A stretch of 64,000 bases of DNA, taken from the NCBI GenBank assembly GCA_900541025.1, contig UQIL01000001.1, positions 94,355-158,354 on the forward strand. The letters are read 5' to 3'. How positions within the stretch are numbered: the first letter of the stretch is position 1; each line of letters starts with the position of its first letter. The stretch is from an uncultured Collinsella sp. (GTDB lineage Bacteria; Actinomycetota; Coriobacteriia; Coriobacteriales; Coriobacteriaceae). Under the pieces are notes generated by a model. The model saw nothing but the letters and a program-made list of their open reading frames with translations. It had not been told where the DNA came from and made no database searches. This document shows positions 42,389-50,059 of this stretch, piece after piece. The position numbers were made by a program, and so were the translations under genes.

Positions 42389-43729
42389 CTAACTCCATTC
42401 AGCGATGTCGATCATTCTTTCGAGGCGCCACGTTAGCGCCTCTTTTAGATATGGCAGCCTTGCCGTGAGCGCGTCGTTTCTGGAAAGAATCTCGATTGCC
42501 TCGTCAACGAAGCCTTCGAGTTTGTCGCAGCCAAACCAGCCCATGTCCTCGACGAGCAACATTTGTTTGGCGGGGCTTGAATGAAATTGTGCGCTGGTAA
42601 AACTGTGCTCTCCCGCCCTAAGCTCCTCTAGTGATATGTTGCACCAGAGCGATGAGCCCGAATCGAAGATGGGGGCAGGTCTGCAAGCTTGCGTGTTGAC
42701 GTTTCGCACGAGGCCGAAGTTGCGCCAATGACGATCGTAGTTGGCAATGATGTCGTCACATACGATCATGCGGTCAAGGGCATCCTTGACGCCTGTCACC
42801 CCGAGCTCCTCGCAGTTTGCTACATATCGCTCGTAGTCGGTTAGCCGTTCATCTGCGTTTGCGTGCTGGTTTACATAGAACGCAGGGACATACTCTTCTT
42901 CATCAGTTAAGAAGACATCGCATGTGCTCAGGGCGGAAGTGCCCGTGCCCTCGAGCGAGTAAGGCACATAATCGCAGGCGTTTAGGATGCGACGGTGGAG
43001 CGCGGTCGCCACCAGCTCGTTATAAGGTTCCTGGTCCAGGTGCGCTCCTGCCTTATGCAGAATTCGACGTTCGCCCTCGCACGTCCAGTACTTTTGAAGA
43101 TTGCCGTCCGAGGTGTTATCGGGCTTTGCGGCAGCCGCTTTTCCCTCTGGGGCAAAGGGTGCAATGGACAGCGAGACGTCATCAAAGGCGTTATTGAAGA
43201 AGTTGATATCCTCCCAGGTGAGACCGGAACCTTGGGGCCTAATCCAATACTGGTCGGATAAGGAGAGGCCGAGATTTCGCTGGACGAGTTCATCGGGAAC
43301 ATCGACTGCGGCTTCTGCAAGCAGGGAGGCTAGCCCAATGCGTGCGAGCGGGATACCGCGGCCGCGCCACCAGATGCGGAAGGAGTCTAGCGATATGGGG
43401 CTATTAGGGCCAAATACTCCAATAGGGGCGTGGGCGTAATCGACGTCGGCACCGATGTGGGTAAAGTCTTTTCGCGATGTACTGTAGACCAGCTGAGCGA
43501 CTTCGTACGTGCGGTTCATGAGGGTGAACGCGATCTCGCTCTTACCGTGGCCGCGGCGGGGACGTCCCCCCGTTTTGGTCACAGAGCGGAGTCGCGTGTC
43601 GACGCTGTCTTTGTCGATGAGCCATACACCAGAAGCCTTGCGGGCCTCAAGTGCTCCGTTTTTTATGAGCTCCTGCACCCTGCGCGGAGTGATGCCGAGC
43701 AGCTCGGCGGCTTCTTTGGTAGTAAGCAT
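42389..43729 (-). CDS. Fusion of MerR/excisionase-type HTH with a HipA/CtkA-like kinase
   Basis: The 446-residue protein starts with a DNA-binding domain of the excisionase/MerR type (LTTKEAAELLGITPRRVQEL, then the wing GALEARKASGVWLIDKDSV, residues about 2-50) and continues into a kinase-like domain of the HipA/CtkA group. Its markers are a Gly-rich DGNLQKYW segment (about residue 205), the catalytic motif NYDRHWRNFGLV, and IFDSGSSLW at the metal-binding position. Regulator and kinase are thus in one chain, unlike two-gene hipBA. The start at 43729 follows GAAGGG; a 14-residue longer start is possible but would lie in the inverted repeat. A 22-bp inverted repeat lies directly upstream. Confidence 0.78.
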   Translation of the reverse strand: MLTTKEAAELLGITPRRVQELIKNGALEARKASGVWLIDKDSVDTRLRSVTKTGGRPRRGHGKSEIAFTLMNRTYEVAQLVYSTSRKDFTHIGADVDYAHAPIGVFGPNSPISLDSFRIWWRGRGIPLARIGLASLLAEAAVDVPDELVQRNLGLSLSDQYWIRPQGSGLTWEDINFFNNAFDDVSLSIAPFAPEGKAAAAKPDNTSDGNLQKYWTCEGERRILHKAGAHLDQEPYNELVATALHRRILNACDYVPYSLEGTGTSALSTCDVFLTDEEEYVPAFYVNQHANADERLTDYERYVANCEELGVTGVKDALDRMIVCDDIIANYDRHWRNFGLVRNVNTQACRPAPIFDSGSSLWCNISLEELRAGEHSFTSAQFHSSPAKQMLLVEDMGWFGCDKLEGFVDEAIEILSRNDALTARLPYLKEALTWRLERMIDIAEWS

Positions 43730-43739
43730 CGCGAAACCC

Positions 43740-43800
43740 TTCGCCAGAACGAATAGTTTTATATATAGCAATTGTAATTAAAACTATTCGTTCTGGCGAA
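43740..43800. promoter_or_regulatory. 22-bp perfect inverted repeat upstream of the HTH-kinase gene
   Basis: Positions 43740-43761 and 43779-43800 are exact reverse complements; the arms read TTCGCCAGAACG-AATAGTTTTA on the left. The 17-bp centre TATATAGCAATTGTAAT is AT-rich, like a promoter. The excisionase-type domain of the adjacent protein is the likely ligand. Confidence 0.75.
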
Positions 43801-43953
43801 TGGTTTTAAGATTGAGGGCGCACTGACAGAAATGAACGGGCCTGGTACGCGTTGTTGCTGGATTTTGCATATTTGTATAACGCCGTGCGGCCTGTTGCGC
43901 CCCGTCCGCAATTCCTTTATTCTTAACTCGCTTCGCGTGAAAGCGCCAAGTGT

Positions 43954-44025
43954 GCCAGTGTGGCGCAACGGTAGCGCAACTGATTTGTAATCAGTGGGTT
44001 GCAGGTTCGATTCCTGTCACTGGCT
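43954..44025 (+). tRNA. tRNA-Thr (anticodon TGT)
   Basis: Acceptor GCCAGTG/CACTGGC, anticodon stem ACTGA/TCAGT around TTTGTAA (TGT), T-arm GCAGGTTCGATTCCTGT, discriminator T; CCA encoded at 44026-44028. Confidence 0.95.
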
Positions 44026-44123
44026 CCATGAGAGTTTCGGGCTCTGTTTCCTTGTGGGACAGGGCCCGTTTCTATTTATGTCGATAAGTCAGCGTGTTTG
44101 GCGCCAACCAAGCTTCAGGTTTG

Positions 44124-44338
44124 TCTCGATCCGTAACACGAGTGGGCTGAAGACCCTCCTTATAGTTACAGATCGAAACATTGCCAAGGGAAGGCCGATA
44201 ACATCTCGATCCGTAACACGAAGAGGCTGAAAACCGTTCTTACTGTTACAGAATGAGACGTAAGCGGGGGTTTCTGCGAAACATCTCGATCTGTAACAGA
44301 TAGGGGAGGAATAACCCTCTTACTGTTACAGGTCGAGA
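44124..44338. repeat. Three 55-bp palindromes with exact 80-bp period
   Basis: Units at 44124-44178, 44204-44258 and 44284-44338. Each starts TCTCGATCYGTAAC and ends in GTTACAG followed by a variant of the start's complement (ATCGAAA, AATGAGA, GTCGAGA). The two 25-bp spacers differ in sequence but both end ACA. Confidence 0.7.
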
Positions 44339-44391
44339 CATAGGCCGGGGCGAGGTTGGTCATCGTCATCGAGCGTGGATTATCGGACACA

Positions 44392-44513
44392 CGAGCGTGG
44401 AAAATCTTCCGCCTAGTGAATGAGCGTGGATAATCTGCCACTTTGGATTCGATGGCACGGCAAAGTGGGAGATTATCCACGCTCGATTTCAAACGGAAGA
44501 AAATCCACGCTCG
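44392..44513. repeat. Long inverted repeat built from CGAGCGTGGA motifs
   Basis: Left arm 44392-44445 and right arm 44461-44513 are imperfect complements with a 15-bp loop. Each arm contains two copies of GAGCGTGGANNATC and the end CCACTTTG. A fifth copy of the motif lies just outside (44370-44384). Confidence 0.65.
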
Positions 44514-44841
44514 ATTTTGCCTGGGAAGAGCAATCTTCTGTCTGGGCAGCCCCGATCTCGACCTATATATAGGTGCAAATAAGCTGGTATCGAAGTTCGA
44601 TACTGAAGGTGTACTCCACTACAGCAAAGTGTTACCTTGGGAAACGTCACCTCAGTATCCAAAACCACTGTCCTTCATATCCAAACTCAATAAAACCGCA
44701 GGTCACGGCTATATAGATACGCCCGGCACCGTGTATCTAGAGGTTTTCGTTGACAGCCCCCAAGGTGGCATCGTATTATCTTCTTCGTTCGCGGGGGCGG
44801 CGGTCCAAAAGACCAAAGGACCTGCGGATACTTGAACGATT

Positions 44842-44923
44842 GGGAGTTTGCCCGAGTGGTTAATGGGGACGGGCTGTAAACCCGTTGGCTCTGCCTACAT
44901 AGGTTCGAATCCTATAGCTCCCA
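44842..44923 (+). tRNA. tRNA-Tyr (anticodon GTA)
   Basis: Acceptor GGGAGTT/AGCTCCC, anticodon stem ACGGG/CCCGT around CTGTAAA (GTA), long class II variable arm, T-arm ATAGGTTCGAATCCTAT. CCA is not encoded (CCC follows the discriminator). Confidence 0.94.
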
Positions 44924-44933
44924 CCCGTCAAGT

Positions 44934-45006
44934 GCCTGTATAGCTCAGTCGGTAGAGCACTTCGTTGGTAACGAAGAGGTCACCAGTTCAAGTCTGGTTG
45001 CAGGCT
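44934..45006 (+). tRNA. tRNA-Thr (anticodon GGT)
   Basis: Acceptor GCCTGTA/TGCAGGC (one G-U), anticodon stem CTTCG/CGAAG around TTGGTAA (GGT), discriminator T; CCA encoded at 45007-45009. Ten bp after tRNA-Tyr. Confidence 0.95.
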
Positions 45007-45012
45007 CCATCC

Positions 45013-45086
45013 GGCGGTGTAGCTCAGTTGGTTAGAGCACACGGTTCATACCCGTGGCGTCACTGGTTCGAATCCAGTCACCGCTA
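45013..45086 (+). tRNA. tRNA-Met (anticodon CAT), elongator type
   Basis: Acceptor GGCGGTG/CACCGCT with a G-U first pair, anticodon stem CACGG/CCGTG around TTCATAC (CAT), T-arm CTGGTTCGAATCCAG; CCA encoded at 45087-45089. The first pair is not the initiator-type mismatch. A tRNA-Ile with modified CAT anticodon is the alternative. Confidence 0.9.
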
Positions 45087-45100
45087 CCATAGGTAACACG

Positions 45101-45131
45101 GTGGCTTCTCAATAGTATGTTGAGAAGCCAC
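45101..45131 (+). other. Perfect hairpin between the tRNA cluster and tuf
   Basis: GTGGCTTCTCAA pairs exactly with TTGAGAAGCCAC around TAGTATG. It has no T run; it may be an RNA processing site between tRNA-Met and the tuf message. Confidence 0.6.
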
Positions 45132-45185
45132 TATGGTATAAAGGCAAAGTCCCGTCCGGGGACGACCTGTTTAGAGGAGGGCTTT

Positions 45186-46376
45186 ATGGCCAAAGAGAAG
45201 TTTGAGCGCACTAAGCCGCATGTTAACATCGGCACCATTGGTCACGTCGACCACGGCAAGACCACGCTGACCGCTGCCATCACCAAGGTTCTCTCCGAGA
45301 CCGAGGGCTGCAAGGCTGACTTCACTGCGTTCGAGAACATCGACAAGGCTCCCGAGGAGCGCGAGCGCGGCATTACGATCTCCGTCTCCCACGTCGAGTA
45401 CGAGACTGCTGCCCGTCACTATGCTCACGTTGACTGCCCGGGCCACGCTGACTACGTCAAGAACATGATCTCCGGTGCTGCTCAGATGGACGGCGCTATC
45501 CTGGTCATCGCCGCTACCGACGGCCCCATGGCTCAGACCCGCGAGCACATCCTGCTCGCCCGTCAGGTCGGCGTTCCCTACATCGTCGTCTTCCTGAACA
45601 AGTGCGACATGGTCGACGATGACGAGCTCATCGACCTCGTCGAGATGGAGACCCGTGAGCTCCTCTCCGAGTACGATTTCCCCGGCGACGACATCCCCGT
45701 CATCCGTGGCTCCGCTCTGGGCGCTCTCGAGGGCGACGCCAAGTGGATGGACGCCATTCGCGAGCTCATGAAGGCCGTCGACGAGTACATCCCGACGCCT
45801 GCTCGTAACAACGACCTCCCGTTCCTGATGGCCGTTGAGGACGTTATGACCATCTCCGGCCGTGGTACCGTTGCTACTGGCCGTGTCGAGCGCGGTGAGC
45901 TCAAGCTCAACGAGCCCGTCGAGATCGTCGGCATCAAGGATACCCAGAACACCGTCGTTACCGGTATCGAGATGTTCCGTAAGTCCATGGACTTCTGCGA
46001 GGCTGGCGACAACGTCGGTCTGCTGCTCCGCGGCATCAAGCGTGAGGACATCGAGCGCGGCCAGGTTCTCTGCAAGCCCGGTTCGGTTACCCCGCACACC
46101 AAGTTCACCGGCGAGATCTACGTTCTGACCAAGGAGGAGGGCGGCCGTCACACCCCGTTCTTCGATGGTTATCGTCCTCAGTTCTACTTCCGTACCACCG
46201 ACGTTACCGGTACGGTCAAGCTCCCCGAGGGCACCGAGATGGCTATGCCTGGTGACCACATCACCATCGAGGGCGACCTCATCCACCCGATCGCCATGGA
46301 GGAGGGCCTGCGCTTCGCTATCCGCGAGGGTGGCCACACCGTCGGTTCGGGCATCGTCTCCACGATCATTGAGTAA
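45186..46376 (+). CDS. tuf: Elongation factor Tu
   Basis: EF-Tu carries aminoacyl-tRNA to the ribosome. The 396-residue GTPase has G1 GHVDHGKTT, switch residues around ERGITI, G3 DCPGHADY, G4 NKCDMVDD and full domains 2 and 3. The ATG at 45186 follows GAGGAGGG; an upstream ATG would translate the tRNA-tuf spacer. tRNA-Tyr/Thr genes before tuf recall the E. coli thrU-tyrU-glyT-thrT-tufB arrangement. It is not in a str operon here. Confidence 0.98.
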   Translation: MAKEKFERTKPHVNIGTIGHVDHGKTTLTAAITKVLSETEGCKADFTAFENIDKAPEERERGITISVSHVEYETAARHYAHVDCPGHADYVKNMISGAAQMDGAILVIAATDGPMAQTREHILLARQVGVPYIVVFLNKCDMVDDDELIDLVEMETRELLSEYDFPGDDIPVIRGSALGALEGDAKWMDAIRELMKAVDEYIPTPARNNDLPFLMAVEDVMTISGRGTVATGRVERGELKLNEPVEIVGIKDTQNTVVTGIEMFRKSMDFCEAGDNVGLLLRGIKREDIERGQVLCKPGSVTPHTKFTGEIYVLTKEEGGRHTPFFDGYRPQFYFRTTDVTGTVKLPEGTEMAMPGDHITIEGDLIHPIAMEEGLRFAIREGGHTVGSGIVSTIIE

Positions 46377-46404
46377 ATTAGCTCTTTGATATAGCTGACT
46401 TAGA

Positions 46405-46440
46405 GAACCCGGCACTTATATGGGTGCCGGGTTCTTTTCT
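46405..46440 (+). terminator. Terminator of tuf
   Basis: GAACCCGGCAC pairs exactly with GTGCCGGGTTC, then TTTTCT. Confidence 0.92.
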
Positions 46441-46580
46441 GCAATGGATATTGAGCCGTTGCTGGTGTCGAGAGGATCGATAATGGTCCTGGATGCACCG
46501 TCGATTAGCTCTCGATGGCTTCATTGATGTGTTCCAAATATGAATGGATCCACCGAGAACCAATTGACTCGAGGTTTTCA

Positions 46581-46608
46581 TTGACAGCACTTACGTGGAG
46601 CTGATAAA
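46581..46608 (+). promoter_or_regulatory. Promoter of rpmG-tRNA-Trp-secE-nusG
   Basis: TTGACA at 46581-46586 and an extended -10 TGATAAA near 46602-46608. The 140 bp before it contain only a loose TCGAGAG/CTCTCGA inverted repeat. Confidence 0.65.
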
Positions 46609-46655
46609 GTAACAACTCGTGCCCGTACGGGGCGGAAATGAAAGGTTCAGGATAC

Positions 46656-46805
46656 ATGCGTACTCTAGTTACTCTTGCGTGCACTGAGTGCAAGCGCCGC
46701 AACTATACGACCACCAAGAACAAGTCGACCATGCCTGATCGTATGGAGATCAAGAAGTATTGCCCCTGGTGCCGTCACCACACGCTGCACAAAGAGACTC
46801 GCTAG
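46656..46805 (+). CDS. rpmG: 50S ribosomal protein L33
   Basis: The 49-residue protein has the L33 zinc-ribbon with two Cys pairs: CTEC near residue 9 and CPWC near 36, plus the basic start MRTLVTL and the end HTLHKETR. The Cys-containing form binds zinc. Its ribosome site is modest (AAAGG). It begins the conserved rpmG-secE-nusG-rplK-rplA order. Confidence 0.95.
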   Translation: MRTLVTLACTECKRRNYTTTKNKSTMPDRMEIKKYCPWCRHHTLHKETR

Positions 46806-46818
46806 TCTCTAGTCACAT

Positions 46819-46891
46819 ACGCCAGTAGTTCAATTGGTAGAGCATCGGTCTCCAAAACCGAGTGTTGAGGGTTCGAGTCCTTCCTGGCGTG
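46819..46891 (+). tRNA. tRNA-Trp (anticodon CCA)
   Basis: Acceptor ACGCCAG/CTGGCGT, anticodon stem TCGGT/ACCGA around CTCCAAA (CCA), T-arm GAGGGTTCGAGTCCTTC, discriminator G; CCA encoded at 46892-46894. tRNA-Trp before secE is a widespread arrangement. Confidence 0.96.
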
Positions 46892-46903
46892 CCAGTCATT
46901 ATT

Positions 46904-46934
46904 CCGTAAGCTCCCACTTGGGGGCTTACGGTTT
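46904..46934 (+). terminator. Stem-loop after tRNA-Trp
   Basis: CCGTAAGCTCCC/GGGGCTTACGG stem followed by TTTA; weak T run, so partial read-through into secE is expected. Confidence 0.6.
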
Positions 46935-46970
46935 ACTCATGTATAAGCGCATTGCGCGGAGGTAACCCAA

Positions 46971-47309
46971 ATGGCCAACAAGAAGAACAAGAAGAAGGCT
47001 CAGCAGCCGGCACCTGCCAACAAAGCTGCCGCCAACTCCAAGGTTGAGGCCAAGAAGGCCGTTGCCAAGAAGAACGAGAAGGCTGCGAAGTCCAAGAAGA
47101 ACGAGAAGCCTGGTTTCTTCGCCCGCACCAAGAAGTATTTCGCTTCGGTCAAGTCCGAGATGAAGCGTGTCACGTGGCCCGATAAGAAGGAGCTCGTGAA
47201 CTACTCGGTTGTTGTTTGCGCTTCTCTGATCGTCGTCGGCGTCGTCATCGCTCTGCTCGATGCTGGCTTTGGCGAGGCTCTTGCTCTGTTCTCTGGATTG
47301 AGGGGCTAA
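46971..47309 (+). CDS. secE: Preprotein translocase subunit SecE
   Basis: SecE clamps SecY in the membrane. The 112-residue protein has a long Lys/Ala-rich cytoplasmic tail (1-45), the conserved amphipathic segment KYFASVKSEMKRVTWPDKKEL and one membrane helix (about 77-98). This is the single-helix actinobacterial/Firmicutes form with an extended basic tail. GGAGG precedes the ATG; nusG follows after 3 bp. Confidence 0.96.
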   Translation: MANKKNKKKAQQPAPANKAAANSKVEAKKAVAKKNEKAAKSKKNEKPGFFARTKKYFASVKSEMKRVTWPDKKELVNYSVVVCASLIVVGVVIALLDAGFGEALALFSGLRG

Positions 47310-47312
47310 ACC

Positions 47313-47849
47313 ATGTCTAAGCGTTGGTACGTCGTTCACACTTACTCTGGATACGAGAACCGCGTTAAGTCCGATCTCGAGCATCGCATCGAGACTATGG
47401 GCATGCAGGACCGTATCTTTGATATCGAGATTCCTATGGAGCGCGTCACCGAGATTAAAGAGGGTGGCAAGCGTGAGACCAAGGATTCCAAGATCTTCCC
47501 GGGTTATGTCCTGGTCCGCATGGAGATGGATGACGATGCTTGGACGTGTGTTCGTAACACGCCTGGCGTCACCGGTTTCCTAGGCGGCAACGGCAAGCCC
47601 GCTCCGCTTTCCCGCGACGAGTACAACAAGATGACTCGTCGTCCCGGTAAGGGCGATTCGCCCAAGCGCACCTCGGTTGATATTGAGGTCGGTACGTCCG
47701 TCCGCGTCACCGATGGCCCGCTTACCGACTTTGATGGCAAGGTCTCCGAGGTTAACACCGAGGCTGGCAAGCTCAAGGTCACGCTGATGATCTTTGGCCG
47801 CGAGACGCCGGTCGAGCTCGACTTTAACCAGGTCGCTGTCATCGCTTAA
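47313..47849 (+). CDS. nusG: Transcription termination/antitermination factor NusG
   Basis: The 178-residue protein has the NGN domain (RWYVVHTYSGYENRVKSDLE; FPGYVLVRMEMDDDAW) and the C-terminal KOW domain (VRVTDGPLTDFDGKVSEV). It lacks the long acidic N-terminal extension of many actinobacterial NusG proteins. It follows secE directly, as in most bacteria. Confidence 0.97.
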   Translation: MSKRWYVVHTYSGYENRVKSDLEHRIETMGMQDRIFDIEIPMERVTEIKEGGKRETKDSKIFPGYVLVRMEMDDDAWTCVRNTPGVTGFLGGNGKPAPLSRDEYNKMTRRPGKGDSPKRTSVDIEVGTSVRVTDGPLTDFDGKVSEVNTEAGKLKVTLMIFGRETPVELDFNQVAVIA

Positions 47850-47969
47850 GTTTTCGTCCGTTCGCGCGAGCGTGCTTCTTCTGTGACTGCTCATCTCAGG
47901 AGTGCTTCTAACACGTGCGTGCTTACGATATAGCAAGTACTTCACACTCGTGATTCGAAAGGAATGACC

Positions 47970-48398
47970 ATGGCTGAGAAGAAGGTTGCCAACGTCATTA
48001 AGCTCCAGATTCCTGCTGGTGCAGCAAACCCCGCTCCTCCCGTCGGCCCCGCCCTGGGCGCTGCTGGCGTGAACATCATGCAGTTCTGCCAGGCCTTTAA
48101 CGCCGAGACGCAGGACAAGAAGGGTGACATCATCCCCGTTGAGATCTCTGTCTACGAGGACAAGTCCTTCTCCTTCATCACCAAGACCCCGCCGGCGGCT
48201 CACCTTATCAAGAAGGAGCTGAACCTCAAGTCTGGTTCCGCTAAGCCCCAGGCTGACAAGGTTGGTCAGCTCTCCCAGGAGCAGCTCACCAAGATCGCCG
48301 AGATCAAGATGCCGGACCTCAATGCCAACGACATTGACGCCGCCAAGAAGATCATCGCCGGTACCGCCCGTTCCATGGGCGTCACCATCGCTGAGTAG
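47970..48398 (+). CDS. rplK: 50S ribosomal protein L11
   Basis: The 142-residue protein has the N-terminal proline-rich LQIPAGAANPAPPVGPALG and the rRNA-binding C-terminal domain ending in GTARSMGVTIAE. The ATG at 47970 is preferred over an in-frame ATG 6 bp earlier because GAAAGGA then has normal spacing. Confidence 0.97.
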   Translation: MAEKKVANVIKLQIPAGAANPAPPVGPALGAAGVNIMQFCQAFNAETQDKKGDIIPVEISVYEDKSFSFITKTPPAAHLIKKELNLKSGSAKPQADKVGQLSQEQLTKIAEIKMPDLNANDIDAAKKIIAGTARSMGVTIAE

Positions 48399-48515
48399 CG
48401 ATTTCTTATGGTAACGGCGGGTGCTCCGACCGGGGCGCCCGTTAAATGTGTGCAATAGGGCACACGATACGATGTGGGAGGGCTCACGCCCGTTTAACCA
48501 CAGGAGGTAATGCAC

Positions 48516-49223
48516 ATGGCTAAGCATGGTAAGAGCTATAACGCCGCTGCCGAGAAGATCGACCGCGCCACGCTCTACACCCCCCTTCAGGCTGCCAAGC
48601 TCATCAAGGAGCTCGACACCGCCAAGTTCGACGAGACCGTCGAGGCTCACTTCCGTCTGGGCATCGATACTCGTAAGGCTGACCAGAACATCCGTGGTTC
48701 CATCTCCCTGCCCCACGGCACCGGCAAGACCGTTCGTGTTGCCGTCTTCGCCGAGGGCGAGAAGGCCCGTGAGGCTGAGGCTGCCGGCGCCGACATCATC
48801 GGTTCCGACGAGCTCGTCGCCCAGATTCAGAAGGGCGAGATCAACTTCGACGCCGCTATCGCTACGCCGAACATGATGGCCAAGGTTGGCCGCATCGGTA
48901 AGATCCTTGGTCCCCGTGGCCTCATGCCGAACCCCAAGCTCGGCACCGTGACCATGGACGTCGCCAAGATGGTCTCCGAGCTCAAGGCTGGCCGCGTTGA
49001 GTACCGCGCCGACCGCTACGGCATCTGCCACGTGCCCCTGGGCAAGAAGTCCTTCTCTGAGCAGCAGCTCGTCGAGAACTACGCTGCCCTGTACACCGAG
49101 ATTCTGCGCGTCAAGCCCTCTTCTGCTAAGGGCAAGTACGTCAAGTCCATCTCCGTGTCTTCCACCATGGGCCCTGGCGTCAAGGTCGATCCCGCTGTCC
49201 AGCGTGACTTCCTGGCTGAGTAA
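48516..49223 (+). CDS. rplA: 50S ribosomal protein L1
   Basis: The 235-residue protein has the L1 signature around MKV-type region ILGPRGLMPNPKLGTV, plus ATPNMMAKVGRIGK. GGAGG precedes the ATG at 48516. rplJ and rplL, which often follow rplA, are absent; a strong terminator ends the unit. Confidence 0.97.
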   Translation: MAKHGKSYNAAAEKIDRATLYTPLQAAKLIKELDTAKFDETVEAHFRLGIDTRKADQNIRGSISLPHGTGKTVRVAVFAEGEKAREAEAAGADIIGSDELVAQIQKGEINFDAAIATPNMMAKVGRIGKILGPRGLMPNPKLGTVTMDVAKMVSELKAGRVEYRADRYGICHVPLGKKSFSEQQLVENYAALYTEILRVKPSSAKGKYVKSISVSSTMGPGVKVDPAVQRDFLAE

Positions 49224-49260
49224 CTGCTAGTTACTGCCTGAGTACAGCAAGCATTGCTAA

Positions 49261-49299
49261 AGAAACCCGGTCCTGCCTTGTGCAGGACCGGGTTTCTTG
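49261..49299 (+). terminator. Terminator after rplA
   Basis: AGAAACCCGGTCCTGC pairs exactly with GCAGGACCGGGTTTCT; TTGC follows. It also stands at the convergent junction with the minus-strand phosphoesterase gene. Confidence 0.85.
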
Positions 49300-49314
49300 C
49301 TATCGCGTCAAAAG

Positions 49315-49347
49315 CACCATAAAGGGGACAGTGTCCCCTTTATGGTG
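49315..49347. repeat. REP-like perfect palindrome with GGGGACAG core
   Basis: Arms CACCATAAAGGGGACA and TGTCCCCTTTATGGTG with a single G at the centre: a 33-bp perfect palindrome between two convergent genes. Confidence 0.7.
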
Positions 49348-49348
49348 G

Positions 49349-50059
49349 TTACCAGGGTGTTCTGGCTGTTGAAGACTCGATGGCTTCGTGGCGTTTGAGC
49401 TCGCGGCGCATGGTTTGTGAGTTGAGCCAAGCTGCTTGCCAGCCGCGGATGGGGTAGTGCGTCTGGTCGAGCTCAAACTGCGTATAGCCGCAGGCGTTGA
49501 TGATCGTCGTTCCACACGCATGCTGACGCTCGCGCTGAAAATCGCAACCGTAGCTTTGGTGCACATGCCCGTGCACCATGTAGTCGGGATTCCAGGATTC
49601 GAGTGCTGTGTTAAAACACTCGAATCCTCGATGCGGCAGATCGTCCAGATCACCCATACCGGCGGCGGGTGCATGGGTAAGCAGAATGTCGCACCCGCCG
49701 ACCATCCTAACCTTACGCGACAGCTTACGCATGCGCTTGGACATCTCGCGTTCGGTGTACATGTTGGCGCCGTCGCGATAACGCATGGACCCGCCAAGGC
49801 CCGCAATGCGAATCCCTCGGTACGTGTACACGCTGTCCTCTACGCAGATACATCCACCCGGTGCATGACGTGCGTAGCGGTCATCGTGATTGCCGCGCAC
49901 GTAGATGAGCGGTTTGTTGATGACCGTAACCAAAAACTCAAGATAGTCCGGGTCCAGATCGCCGGCGGACAAAATCAGGTCGACGCCCTCAAAGCGTTCC
50001 TTGCGAAAGCACTCCCAAAGGCATCGTTCTTCGGTATCGGCTATGGCAAGGATTTTCAT
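49349..50059 (-). CDS. Calcineurin-like metallophosphoesterase
   Basis: The 236-residue protein shows the metallophosphoesterase ligand order: IADTEE at the N-terminus, SAGDLDPDYL, RGNHDDRYA (catalytic GNHD), THAPAAGMGD and HGHVH. There is no signal peptide, so it acts in the cytoplasm. Its ATG overlaps the stop of the upstream ParB-like/BMP gene by 4 bp, so the two are translationally coupled and probably work together. In motif I the usual D-x-H is D-x-E, an oddity seen in some subfamilies. Substrate unknown. Confidence 0.82.
   Translation of the reverse strand: MKILAIADTEERCLWECFRKERFEGVDLILSAGDLDPDYLEFLVTVINKPLIYVRGNHDDRYARHAPGGCICVEDSVYTYRGIRIAGLGGSMRYRDGANMYTEREMSKRMRKLSRKVRMVGGCDILLTHAPAAGMGDLDDLPHRGFECFNTALESWNPDYMVHGHVHQSYGCDFQRERQHACGTTIINACGYTQFELDQTHYPIRGWQAAWLNSQTMRRELKRHEAIESSTARTPW

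Larger units (their letters stand above)
44026..44841. other. 816-bp non-coding stretch between tRNAs, made of repeats
   Basis: Holds the 80-bp-period palindrome array (44124-44338) and a long inverted repeat (44392-44513), then about 330 bp without recognised features. One open frame (44443-44835) starts within the inverted repeat, has no ribosome site and no family resemblance; I do not call it. Confidence 0.55.

Noticed and set aside
44124..44338. CRISPR array
   Set aside because: Only three units, long 55-bp imperfect palindromes with drifting centres, 25-bp spacers and no cas genes nearby.
44443..44835. 130-residue coding region
   Set aside because: It starts inside a long inverted repeat, lacks a ribosome site, and its composition and translated sequence resemble no protein family.
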